DNA of 20,258 nucleotides. Origin: Verrucomicrobiia bacterium (lineage in GTDB: Bacteria; Verrucomicrobiota; Verrucomicrobiia; Limisphaerales; JAUIHU01). Location of the stretch: NCBI GenBank assembly GCA_030432175.1, contig JAUIHU010000007.1, positions 1-20,258 of the forward strand. The letters are read 5' to 3'. The translations under genes and the position numbers were made by a program. Under the pieces are notes generated by a model. The model saw nothing but the letters and a program-made list of their open reading frames with translations, had not been told where the DNA came from and made no database searches. Of this stretch, positions 6,977 through 14,057 are shown one piece after another (the stretch's first letter is position 1; every line of letters begins with the position of its first letter).

Positions 6977-7177
6977 ATGGCTGAACCTGACCTGGAACAA
7001 ATTGCACAAATCCTGAAACAACTGGGCTGCCCACCAGAAAAAACAGACGAAATGGCCGTCATGCTCGATAAACGGGCGCGCCAGCTCGCTGATGGCAAAG
7101 GACGATCCTATGAAGAAGCAATGGCTCATTTGATCAGTCTCATGCAAAAAGGTTGGGCTGCTCAGGGAAATTCCTGA
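6977..7177 (+). CDS. Small hypothetical protein, helical
   Basis: 66 residues, not recognised. It reads as two or three amphipathic helices (LEQIAQILKQLG, TDEMAVMLDKRARQLAD, YEEAMAHLISLMQKGW) with no membrane segment, metal site or signal peptide. Support for its being real comes from its position between two same-strand genes with short gaps, its sensible codon use and its lack of low-complexity sequence. The ATG at 6977 has no Shine-Dalgarno sequence. A perfect 14-bp hairpin begins 15 bases after its stop codon, which suggests that the cyclophilin/66-residue transcript ends or is processed there. Confidence 0.55.
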   Translation: MAEPDLEQIAQILKQLGCPPEKTDEMAVMLDKRARQLADGKGRSYEEAMAHLISLMQKGWAAQGNS

Positions 7178-7191
7178 ATTCCCTCTCCGTT

Positions 7192-7228
7192 GCCGTTAGA
7201 TCTGACCGATTATTTCAGATCTAACGGC
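7192..7228. terminator. Perfect 14-bp hairpin without a U-tract
   Basis: GCCGTTAGATCTGA (7192-7205) and TCAGATCTAACGGC (7215-7228) are perfect inverted repeats around a 9-nt loop. It lies between the 66-residue gene and the Nudix gene. No T-run follows on either strand, so it may be a 3'-end stabiliser, a processing site, a Rho-assisted terminator or a protein-binding palindrome. Its presence also argues against translation of the Nudix protein from the TTG at 7190. Confidence 0.6.
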
Positions 7229-7267
7229 GCCAAAAGACTTTCCTGTCTGACAGCATTCAACAAATTA

Positions 7268-7834
7268 ATGATACAACCTTGGAAAAGTGTCGGCTCGAAA
7301 GAGCTGGGCAATTACCGGATCTTTAACGTGCTCGGAAAGCGTCGTATATCTCCGCGCACCGGAAAAGAGCATGAGTTTTACATCCTCGATACCATGGACT
7401 GGGTAAATGTCGTGGCGCTGACTCGGGATCGTGAACTTGTGCTGGTCGAGCAATACCGACACGGAACGGAGGAAGTAGAGCTGGAGTTGCCGGGTGGCAT
7501 CATGGATCCGGAAGATGGCAGTCCATTAATTACTGGAGCGCGCGAACTTCAGGAAGAAACCGGATACACTGGCGGTCCTGCGGTTTTGCTGTCATCAGCT
7601 CCAGCAAATCCGGCGATCATGAACAACACGTTTCACTGCGTTTATGTTCCCGATTGCGCTCTTTCACATGATCTCGAACTTGATCACGCAGAAGATATCT
7701 CTACCCGTCTGGTCCCGATCGAACAGTTGAGTGAACTAATCCGCAATGGGCAACTGCGACATCCTTTAATGATTACCGCAGCGCTGCACTTTTTTCGTCA
7801 TACCGGGGAGGATCCTCGCCTTTTATTGGGCTAA
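7268..7834 (+). CDS. Nudix hydrolase, ADP-ribose pyrophosphatase-like
   Basis: 188 residues from the ATG at 7268. The frame extends to a TTG at 7190, but that extension would run through a 14-bp hairpin, and homologous-looking sequence starts only at this methionine. The Nudix box is visible as ELPGG (73-77) with ARELQEETGY (91-100), providing the REL-EExG metal-binding core. The spacing between PGG and REL is longer than the strict GX5EX7REUXEEXGU pattern, as in the IMDPED-type loop of some relatives. The upstream strands VVALTRDRELVLVEQYRHG and the loop PANPAIMNN match ADP-ribose or sugar-nucleotide pyrophosphatases (NudF type). The predicted reaction is hydrolysis of ADP-ribose to AMP and ribose 5-phosphate. 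The exact substrate cannot be read from sequence. Confidence 0.86.
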   Translation: MIQPWKSVGSKELGNYRIFNVLGKRRISPRTGKEHEFYILDTMDWVNVVALTRDRELVLVEQYRHGTEEVELELPGGIMDPEDGSPLITGARELQEETGYTGGPAVLLSSAPANPAIMNNTFHCVYVPDCALSHDLELDHAEDISTRLVPIEQLSELIRNGQLRHPLMITAALHFFRHTGEDPRLLLG

Positions 7835-7845
7835 ATAAAATCCTC

Positions 7846-7918
7846 GGAACCACGGTCCAGGTTGGTCGCAGTTCTGGTCCTTACCTTCAGCGTGGTTCCT
7901 CCTGCGACTCAATAGTCG
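7846..7918. terminator. Highly structured convergent intergenic region
   Basis: The gap between the Nudix stop (7834) and the end of the convergent FmdB gene (7909) contains perfect complementary pairs GGAACCACG (7846-7854)/CGTGGTTCC (7891-7899) and GTCGCAG (7865-7871)/CTGCGAC (7902-7908). These interleave as A-B-A'-B'. A 5-bp hairpin CGACT-CAAT-AGTCG (7905-7918) overlaps the FmdB stop. The region probably ends or stabilises both transcripts. No U-tract is visible. Confidence 0.45.
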
Positions 7919-8433
7919 TAAAGTCCACCGTCATGGGAGTAGGCGCCACCGCCAAAACCACCTCCCATTCCCTCTTCGTCGCCACCCATAAAATCTCCCA
8001 GAACATCGCCCATATCTTCCTCGATTTTTTCCGGATCTTCCCCTGCTTCCAGTCGCCTGATTGCGTCGTTCATTTCCTTGGGCATCGCCTCCGGTGGCAA
8101 CATTTCCTGCATCTTGCGCATCATGTGCGCCATGTGTTTGGGATTATTCTCATCCATGTGCGCCATGTCCCGCTCCAGCTCGGCCATGGCCCGCATCATC
8201 TTGGGATTGTCAAAATCGATGTCTCCCATCGGATCCGGACCATCCTCTCCGCCATCACCGTCATTTGAATCGGATTTGGAGGCTCCTTTGATTGCAGCAA
8301 ACTGGCTGACTTTTTTTACCAGTTCAGGATTGCCGCATTTAGGACACGTCGGAATACCTTCGGGCTGAATTCTTTTGGAAAGAAAACTGAAGATCTTCCG
8401 GCACTTGGGACAGGCAAACTCGTAAATTGGCAT
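7909..8433 (-). CDS. FmdB-family zinc-ribbon protein with an acidic Met/Gly-rich tail
   Basis: 174 residues, started at the ATG at 8433 because FmdB proteins begin MPxYEF/Y. The frame is open to 8475, but the extra 14 residues are not family-like. The N-terminal zinc ribbon has paired cysteines C8/C11 and C30/C33 (ACPKC and CPKCG). These four ligands should bind one zinc ion. The family was named for a proposed regulatory protein of formamide/amide utilisation, but most members have unknown roles. After residue 50 come an acidic SDSNDGDGGEDGPD linker, a helical Met-rich segment (about 80-145, including MAHMMRKMQEMLPPEAMP) and a Gly-rich tail ending in DGGLYDY. Upstream, rdgB is divergent with about 128 bases between the start codons. 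Confidence 0.8.
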   Translation of the reverse strand: MPIYEFACPKCRKIFSFLSKRIQPEGIPTCPKCGNPELVKKVSQFAAIKGASKSDSNDGDGGEDGPDPMGDIDFDNPKMMRAMAELERDMAHMDENNPKHMAHMMRKMQEMLPPEAMPKEMNDAIRRLEAGEDPEKIEEDMGDVLGDFMGGDEEGMGGGFGGGAYSHDGGLYDY

Positions 8434-8561
8434 AAATTTCGTAGATTTTACGTCTGGGTCAAAGCTGTTGTTCAATGATCAACTGACAGCAACGCCAATA
8501 AAAAGCCGCATCGCTTTTTGTTGTCAATAATGTCTCTAACCTTTCATGGTTTCGCATTACA

Positions 8562-9269
8562 ATGAAGTCGATGAGAGTTTGGATCATAGCTACTGGAAAT
8601 GCGCACAAGCTGGAAGAAATTCAATCCATGATGCCGGATCAGACGAACCATGTGGTTGGGTTGAAATCTTTTCAAGGCGTTCCTGATGTCATCGAAGACG
8701 CCAACACTTTTGAAGGCAACGCCGCCAAAAAAGCAATGGGACTGGCCGAATGGATCGAAGAGGAAGGGCGAGCGCAGGCGATACAGGTTTTGGAGTCCTT
8801 TCTTCATCTGGATCCACCCGCAGAATTCTGGGCTTTGGCGGATGATTCCGGGCTGGAAGTAGATGCGTTAAATGGCGCTCCCGGTGTGAAATCAGCAAGA
8901 TATGCCGCCGCTCCTGGTACTTCCGGAAACGCGCCGGATGGAGCTAATAACGAGAAACTCCTCAGGGAACTGGCAAAACATTCCGATCGCAAAGGGCGTT
9001 TCCGTTGTGTTCTCGCAGCAGTGAGATTGAATCATTTCCCAAATCACAACCCTTCGCAGCCAGGGGCTGGCGACATCATTTACTACAGTGGATCGTGCGA
9101 AGGAACTCTTGCCGAAAGAGCATCCGGCAGTGAAGGGTTCGGGTATGATCCTTTGTTCATACCGGATGGCTTTGATCAATCCTTCGGTGAGTTGGGTGAA
9201 TCAGTGAAAAGTAAAATCAGTCACCGTTCCAAAGCTTTGCAGGCGCTGATCGCTGATTTCTCCAAATAG
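8562..9269 (+). CDS. rdgB: XTP/dITP diphosphatase (RdgB/HAM1 family)
   Basis: House-cleaning nucleotide pyrophosphatase that hydrolyses XTP, ITP and dITP to monophosphates and so keeps them out of nucleic acids. Its 235 residues exceed the usual length of about 195-205. Motifs are the substrate-binding TGNAHKLEEI (11-20), the catalytic/metal ADDSGLEVDALNGAPGVKSARYA block (93-115, D95 in the base position), GRFRCVLAAV (145-154), and GFGYDPLF (192-199) followed by SHRSKAL near the C terminus. The extra length lies in two insertions, about 64-88 (WIEEEGRAQAIQVLESFLHLD region) and about 157-170 (NHFPNHNPSQPGAG). The start at 8562 (MKS) or 8571 (M4) cannot be resolved; neither has a Shine-Dalgarno sequence. 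Confidence 0.93.
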   Translation: MKSMRVWIIATGNAHKLEEIQSMMPDQTNHVVGLKSFQGVPDVIEDANTFEGNAAKKAMGLAEWIEEEGRAQAIQVLESFLHLDPPAEFWALADDSGLEVDALNGAPGVKSARYAAAPGTSGNAPDGANNEKLLRELAKHSDRKGRFRCVLAAVRLNHFPNHNPSQPGAGDIIYYSGSCEGTLAERASGSEGFGYDPLFIPDGFDQSFGELGESVKSKISHRSKALQALIADFSK

Positions 9270-9312
9270 TTGGAGTTGAGCAGAATTTAATGATCCCGAC
9301 CACTTAAAGCGC

Positions 9313-9336
9313 TGTAGATCAGAGCGATCTGCATTT
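9313..9336 (+). terminator. Weak terminator candidate after rdgB
   Basis: TGTAGATC (9313-9320) and GATCTGCA (9326-9333) form an 8-bp stem with one G-U pair around a 5-nt loop, followed by TTTCT. It lies between rdgB and the convergent chrA gene. The stem is modest and the U-tract short. Confidence 0.35.
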
Positions 9337-10569
9337 CTAAATCTTCAGCAAATAACCACCCGCAGCGCTCAAAGCCACCACCAGCCACGGCGCTGTTTTC
9401 CAGAAATACAAACCGACAAACAGAGCCAGCCCGAAAGCCAGTTGTCTTGGATCATGGATCGCTTTGGTCCAGACCGGATGATACAGCGCTGCAAAAAGCA
9501 CTCCGACAACGGCAGCATTCATTCCTGACAAAACTGACTGAACCGTCGCCTGTTTGCGCAATCGATTCCAGAAAGGAAAAATCGCAATCACGAGTACCAA
9601 TCCGGGAAGAAAAATCCCAATCGTCGCTACCACAGCTCCAATCCACGCTCCACCCACCCAACCTTCACCGGCCAAAGTTCCAAGGTAAGAAGCGAAAGTA
9701 AATAGTGGACCAGGAACTGCCTGAGCCACTCCGTAGCCAGCCAGAAAAGCATCCTCTGAAACCCAACCGGGAGGAACCATTTCCTGCTCAATCAACGGCA
9801 GCACGACATGACCTCCACCGAACACCAGTGATCCGACCTGATAGAACTTCGAGAACAAACCAGTCACAGAAGCCTCTGTCTTCCCTCGCCCCACCAGAGC
9901 TAATGCCAGTAAGCTCACGAACAAAATCAACGCCATCGCCCCGGTCCAGGCGGGTGTTCGACCGAGTTTCAGTCCCTTCCCTTTGGAAGGCTCCGACTTG
10001 GGTGGAAGTCTGAAAATCCAGCCTATCCCTCCGCCCACAGCCAGAACAACTATAGGTCCCAGGTGATGAGGAAACGCCAGAAGGAATGCAGCCGCCAAAG
10101 TTGCCAAAGTCGCCCGCAGACGATCAGGACAAAGGGCTTTGGACATTCCTAAAGCCGCCTGCGCCACCACAGCGACGACAGCGATCTTTAGTCCATTCAA
10201 CCAATGAGCAGAATCTGCATCCCAGTCAGCGCCCAATGACAAAATCCCGTACGCAAAAGCCGTCATGAAAATCGCAGAAGGCGCCGTAAATCCCAACCAG
10301 GCGGCGACTCCTCCTTTCAGACCTCCCCGATACAATCCAATCGCAAAACCGGTCTGGCTGCTGGCCGGACCGGGCAGGAACTGACACAATGAAATCAAAT
10401 CCGCCAATGTCTTTTCATCCAACCACTTGCGCCGCACCACAAACGCTTCCCGGAAAAAACCTAAATGCGCTACCGGACCTCCAAAGCTGGTCAGCCCAAG
10501 TTGCAGAAAAACCCAGAAGATTTCTAAAAAGGAAGATTTGTTCCTGGATTGGAAAAAAAATAAGTTCAT
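9337..10569 (-). CDS. chrA: Chromate transporter, two-domain (long) ChrA type
   Basis: 410-residue inner-membrane protein of the CHR superfamily, which exports chromate in characterised members. It shows the internal duplication of long ChrA proteins. The N-terminal half has GLTSFGGPVAHLGFF (25-39) and CQFLPGPASSQTGFAIG (62-78). The C-terminal half repeats this as GSLVFGGGHVVLPL (246-259) and QAVPGPLFTFASYLG (283-297). About ten hydrophobic segments are visible, with a basic linker at about 190-205. No ChrB regulator or other chromate-resistance gene is nearby, and many chromosomal ChrA homologues have untested substrates, so the anion is uncertain. The ATG at 10569 has a GGA a few bases upstream on its strand (GGATAAGA before ATG). 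It is convergent with rdgB and divergent from the MFS gene. Confidence 0.9.
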   Translation of the reverse strand: MNLFFFQSRNKSSFLEIFWVFLQLGLTSFGGPVAHLGFFREAFVVRRKWLDEKTLADLISLCQFLPGPASSQTGFAIGLYRGGLKGGVAAWLGFTAPSAIFMTAFAYGILSLGADWDADSAHWLNGLKIAVVAVVAQAALGMSKALCPDRLRATLATLAAAFLLAFPHHLGPIVVLAVGGGIGWIFRLPPKSEPSKGKGLKLGRTPAWTGAMALILFVSLLALALVGRGKTEASVTGLFSKFYQVGSLVFGGGHVVLPLIEQEMVPPGWVSEDAFLAGYGVAQAVPGPLFTFASYLGTLAGEGWVGGAWIGAVVATIGIFLPGLVLVIAIFPFWNRLRKQATVQSVLSGMNAAVVGVLFAALYHPVWTKAIHDPRQLAFGLALFVGLYFWKTAPWLVVALSAAGGYLLKI

Positions 10570-10680
10570 TCTTATCCATTCTTAAAATTTTTAATCCTGA
10601 ATTTCTAATTATTAATTAATTCAATTCCAATGCCTCTGTGACTTCTTCCAGAGGTGTGATTTAAGTTGGGTGGTGTCTCA

Positions 10681-10788
10681 GTCCCAGCTCGACGAGTGGA
10701 GCCGGCTTTTGAAGTGGCCTGAAACGTAAATAGTCACCCTTTTTGAGAGGGCAAAATCCGGGGGCAAAATCTGGGTGTCAAAGATTTT
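10681..10788. repeat. Degenerate copy of a dispersed repeat shared with the right end of the window
   Basis: The block GTCCCAGCTCG (10681-10691) recurs at 20117-20127. The 17-base block TGGGTGTCAAAGATTTT (10772-10788) recurs in inverted orientation at 20160-20176. A short direct repeat GGGCAAAATC(C/T) lies between them (about 10749-10772). A 12-bp perfect palindrome GGAGGCGCCTCC (10876-10887) follows downstream. The element occupies the gap between chrA and the MFS gene and has no coding potential that I trust. The rest of this 362-base gap (10570-10931) is AT-rich on the left and holds a minor CCTCTG/CAGAGG hairpin (10633-10654). Confidence 0.45.
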
Positions 10789-10931
10789 GAAAGATTTTTT
10801 GCACTGGTTATTTCTTTTGACCCTTATCGCTGACTGTGAAAATGTTTCGATGCGTTTCGTGCCCTGAACGCTCAGGGAGGCGCCTCCTGCCGAACGGATC
10901 AAATCCCTGGTGCAAGAGTTTTCTCAGGACC

Positions 10932-12413
10932 ATGCAATCCGACTCAACTGAATCAAACCAAACATCCCAGACCGCCACAAAGCCCGAACGGCGAAGTTGG
11001 TGGTCAGCTGACTTTCCTTGGAACCCCGGTCGATTTCCTTTCTTTTATGGGTGGATCATTGTCGTCGTTGGTTCTATTGGAATCATCATGAGTATCCCAG
11101 GGCAGACGATGGGGGTCAGTGTATTCACTGAGCCTTTGTTGGAAGCTCTGGGAATCAGCCGATTGCAACTGAGTCTGGCTTACATGATTGGCACGATGGC
11201 GAGTGGGTTTCTGATGCGACGAGGAGGGCGTGCGCTCGACCGGTGGGGAGCAAGAAAGACAGCCTGCTTTTCATCGTTGGCTTTGGGAATATGCCTGATT
11301 TTTCTTTCGATACTCGACCGTCTGGCAACCTGGAGTCAGTTAGGGTGGATCAGCGCCATGGTTCTGGCAGTCATTGGATTCTTTGGAATACGCTTCACCG
11401 GTCAGGGCATGTTGACCATGGTTTCCAGGGCGATGATCAGTAAATGGTTCGAACGTCGCCGTGGACTGATCATGTCCTTCAGTGGTGTCGTTGTTTCCTT
11501 TTGTTTTTCCATAGCTCCACGTGGTTTGGGGGGATTGATTGATGACTTTGGATGGCGCGGAGCCTGGTGGATTCTGGCAGCAGTAGCTATTTTTCTGATG
11601 GCCCCGCTGGCCTGGTTGACATTTCGAGACAACCCGGAAGAGTGCGGGCTGAGAATGGATGGTGAGACTCCTGAGAATACACCCGATTTTGACGGCAACA
11701 AAAATGTTGAATCGAAAGAGATCACTGAAAATTCCGCCACTACAACGTCATCGCCCGCCAAACAAGACACCCGGAAGACTCACCCATCCCAGTCAGCGCC
11801 CGCTCAGATCAAGTTTGCTCTGAAACGGGATTACACCGCTCCAGAAGCGATTCGAACCCTGGCTTTCTGGGTGTTTAACTGCCTCGTGGCTTTATACGGT
11901 CTCATCGCCACCGCATTTACATTTCATATTGAAGCAGTCGGTGGTGAAATGGGTTTGGATCGAGATCAATCACTCGGGATTTTCTTCCCTATCGCTGTGG
12001 TCACGGTCGGATTTAATTTTCTGGCCGGATGGTTAAGTGACCGGTTTCGTCTCAAATGGCTGGGGATTCAGATGGGTTTCTGGATGATCCTTGGCATGGG
12101 CGGTATGTTGTCCATGCCCGGACCAATCGCATGGTGGGTCTGGATCGTAGGTTTTGGCGCTGCTCAGGGATTTTATGGAGTTCTGATAGGAGTGGCTTGG
12201 CCACGAATGTTTGGACGGCGCCATTTAGGAGAAATCAGCGGTATCAATATGTCCACAATGGTTTTCTCCAGCGCTCTTGGACCGATCCTTTTCAGTGTCT
12301 CTCAGCGTTATACCGAGAGTTTCCAGGCAGGCATTCTGACTTGTTGCGGCGCGGCTTTGATCTTGTTCCTCTTATGCTTCTGGGCGAAAAATCCACAAGA
12401 GGATGAAACCTGA
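10932..12413 (+). CDS. Major facilitator superfamily transporter
   Basis: Twelve-helix permease of about 493 residues. The frame is open from a GTG at 10836, but the first 32 codons are cysteine- and arginine-rich, overlap a palindrome and do not look like MFS sequence. The ATG at 10932 has AGGA two to three bases upstream (tight spacing) and is followed by a normal polar N terminus before the first helix FFYGWIIVVVGSIGI. The conserved motif A between helices 2 and 3 reads GGRALDRWGARK, and its second-half counterpart is GWLSDRFRLKW. A long polar central loop (residues about 245-300, rich in Ser, Thr, Asn and Glu) separates the halves. The FYGW start and overall layout resemble the OFA/monocarboxylate porter group. 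The substrate is unknown, with no catabolic genes next to it. Confidence 0.85.
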   Translation: MQSDSTESNQTSQTATKPERRSWWSADFPWNPGRFPFFYGWIIVVVGSIGIIMSIPGQTMGVSVFTEPLLEALGISRLQLSLAYMIGTMASGFLMRRGGRALDRWGARKTACFSSLALGICLIFLSILDRLATWSQLGWISAMVLAVIGFFGIRFTGQGMLTMVSRAMISKWFERRRGLIMSFSGVVVSFCFSIAPRGLGGLIDDFGWRGAWWILAAVAIFLMAPLAWLTFRDNPEECGLRMDGETPENTPDFDGNKNVESKEITENSATTTSSPAKQDTRKTHPSQSAPAQIKFALKRDYTAPEAIRTLAFWVFNCLVALYGLIATAFTFHIEAVGGEMGLDRDQSLGIFFPIAVVTVGFNFLAGWLSDRFRLKWLGIQMGFWMILGMGGMLSMPGPIAWWVWIVGFGAAQGFYGVLIGVAWPRMFGRRHLGEISGINMSTMVFSSALGPILFSVSQRYTESFQAGILTCCGAALILFLLCFWAKNPQEDET

Positions 12414-12445
12414 TCCGAGTCCATCCTTACCCTGGAGTCAGATCC

Positions 12446-13624
12446 TTATTTCCTGGTTTTTAATTCACTCAAAAATTCCACCAGATCCACCAGTTCCTGT
12501 GTGGTCATGGTCTGCTGCAATCCCGCCGGCATCATCGAAATGGCTTCAGTGGATCGATCCAGAAGCCTTTCTTTTTCATACGGTGTGGTAATTCCACCGG
12601 CCATCCCCAGTACAATTTGCTGATCCGTCTCGCTGACAATGATCCCCGTTGCCGTATCTCCACTATCCAGGGTCAAAGTGGTGGTTTCATAGCCGAAGGA
12701 GACTCCTGCATTTGGATCCAATATAGCCGCATAGAGCGCATCCTTACCTAATTTGGAGCCGATTTCAGTCAGCGCCGGACCAAAAGCTGCGCCTTGATCT
12801 CCAACTTGATGACATAACGCGCACAATGACTCGGCCCGATAAAACACCTTTTCCCCATTCAGCGGATCTCCGCTGAGCTGAATCAACTCCTCAATCGGCG
12901 GCAAGGGTTCGGTATTTTTAGAGGGAGGCAATGGCAAAATCTCAGAAGCTTCGGCGCGGACCGACTCCCATTGTGAGCGGTTTAATAACGAGGCCGTTCT
13001 AAGCCGGACAGATTTTGGTAAATTCCCTTGTTTGGCTAAATCTAACAACCATTCAGATCCCTGCTCATATTTTGTCAGCCCCTCAACGGCCTGGGTGAGG
13101 CCTTCTGCGGTGGTTTCAGGCTGGTTAAGGATCCACTTCAAAACCCAAACCGCCTCTGAGCGTCCGGAATTGCCGAATGCTTGCGCCCAGGCTGGGTGAT
13201 TCTCCTTTGGGGTAACTTTTAGAATCTCCTTGATTGCCGCCTCTGACTCCAGGAGTAGCAACAGTCTGGCCGCTTCAGCTTTGGAGTTGGCGTCCAAATC
13301 TGAAACGATCATTTGCGCCAGGTTAGAACCCTGACCCTGAATTTCAAATTTGCGTACCAATTCCAGATATTCTGGCTGACCCTGAACCGCTTCCGCTACT
13401 TCTCGGGCTTTTGCTGCCAGGGCTGGGTTTCTTTTTACCTGTTCCGCAGGCAATCGCTTCAACGCTTCAAGAACTCTTCCAACCCCCGGCTGTTGCTGGT
13501 TTTTCGCCATGACCGATGCGGTTCCAGTTCCTGAAATCAGCATCAAAACCAGAACCAGACTCCAACCGAGAGTAACGGCCAGTCGGGTGTTCGTTGCTCC
13601 TGTATAATTTGTCCTGTGAATCAT
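12446..13624 (-). CDS. Exported PVC-type c-type cytochrome with an alpha-helical N-terminal region
   Basis: 392 residues. An N-terminal hydrophobic segment (about 15-37) forms a signal peptide or anchor, so the protein acts in the periplasm. Residues about 45-230 are helical and Leu/Ala-rich (HEAT-like in appearance, not a confident domain match). The C-terminal domain has a single covalent heme motif CALCH (C268, C271, H272), then FGPALTEIG, AAILDPNAGVSFGY (about 299-312) and AISMMPAGL (361-369, a candidate axial methionine). This corresponds to the putative heme-binding domain typical of Planctomycetes and Verrucomicrobia (TIGR02603-like). In most proteins this domain is fused behind a large beta-propeller dehydrogenase; here it stands without one, so an electron-transfer partner must be encoded elsewhere. 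It is convergent with the MFS gene 32 bases away. Confidence 0.85.
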   Translation of the reverse strand: MIHRTNYTGATNTRLAVTLGWSLVLVLMLISGTGTASVMAKNQQQPGVGRVLEALKRLPAEQVKRNPALAAKAREVAEAVQGQPEYLELVRKFEIQGQGSNLAQMIVSDLDANSKAEAARLLLLLESEAAIKEILKVTPKENHPAWAQAFGNSGRSEAVWVLKWILNQPETTAEGLTQAVEGLTKYEQGSEWLLDLAKQGNLPKSVRLRTASLLNRSQWESVRAEASEILPLPPSKNTEPLPPIEELIQLSGDPLNGEKVFYRAESLCALCHQVGDQGAAFGPALTEIGSKLGKDALYAAILDPNAGVSFGYETTTLTLDSGDTATGIIVSETDQQIVLGMAGGITTPYEKERLLDRSTEAISMMPAGLQQTMTTQELVDLVEFLSELKTRK

Positions 13625-13838
13625 TCGATGGTCTGTTTTACCTGATTGAGTTGGACAACCTCAAAATTTTTTCTATCTGGATTTGAAGAAAGTGTTACAG
13701 CCCGGCGCCGGATCCTGAATGCCTAATTAAATGAGATTCAATTATTTACATAAAGACAAGAGTGGTAATTACGCTTTGTTTCAAGATGCCAGGATCTCCT
13801 AAAAACACTTATTTCAAGGGTTTAAAGTGGGTTTTAGA

Positions 13839-13867
13839 TTGAAAATCAAAGGCCGGATTAGCATAAT
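13839..13867 (+). promoter_or_regulatory. Sigma70-type promoter of the pheT leader
   Basis: TTGAAA (13839-13844, 5 of 6 consensus) and CATAAT (13862-13867, 5 of 6) have the optimal 17-base spacing. Transcription would begin near 13874, giving a leader of about 300 nt before the pheT ATG at 14182. To the left, 13625-13838 holds the upstream region of the cytochrome gene, in which I see no further convincing element. Confidence 0.55.
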
Positions 13868-13894
13868 CTGGGCGTCCCCTATTATTCACAGTAT

Positions 13895-14057
13895 GCCGTG
13901 GGCTATCCCTCATGGCGCTGAAGAATGCAGGAGATGTGTGCGGGGACGGAAGCCGATCAGCCGAATCTGCCTCCGTCCCCCTGTTTCCATGCAATAACCC
14001 AAGCTAGATTGCATGGAATAAACAACGAGGCCCACCTCAGCCTGAAGTGGGCCTCGT
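13895..14057 (+). ncRNA. Structured RNA: four consecutive hairpins in the pheT leader
   Basis: Downstream of a good promoter, four hairpins follow one another. H0 is GCCGTGGG/CTCATGGC (13895-13902, 13909-13916, two G-U pairs). H1 is GGGGACGGA/TCCGTCCCC (13942-13950, 13972-13980), extendable inward to 13957/13965 with two mismatches. H2 is TTCCATGCAAT/ATTGCATGGAA (13985-13995, 14008-14018, perfect). H3 is ACGAGGCCCAC/GTGGGCCTCGT (14025-14035, 14047-14057, perfect). Linkers between H1, H2 and H3 are only 4-6 nt. This could be a cis-regulatory leader of pheT or an independent small RNA ending at H3, which is followed by a U-containing but not U-rich stretch. I found no T-box sequence and no match to a riboswitch I know. 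Confidence 0.5.

Noticed and set aside
6451..7098. A 215-codon open frame on the minus strand opposite the cyclophilin gene
   Set aside because: It lies fully antisense to a well-supported cyclophilin and the 66-residue gene, contains no recognisable domain, and has the composition of a shadow frame.
8500..8519. AAAAAGC-cgcatc-GCTTTTT as a bidirectional terminator between FmdB and rdgB
   Set aside because: The two genes are divergent, so no transcript should end there. The AT stem is weak and more likely part of the promoter region.
10836..10931. N-terminal extension of the MFS protein from GTG 10836
   Set aside because: The 32 extra residues are Cys/Arg-rich, unlike the family, and cross a palindrome next to the dispersed repeat. 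ATG 10932 is a better start.
13646..13672. Hairpin TTGAG...CTCAA followed by ATTTTTT as a plus-strand terminator
   Set aside because: No plus-strand gene lies upstream that it could terminate, the stem is only 5 bp with a bulge, and it lies in the upstream region of a minus-strand gene.
13912..14007. A 31-codon frame starting ATGGCGCTG as an alternative leader peptide
   Set aside because: It has only one Phe codon, no ribosome binding site, and runs through the stems of two hairpins.
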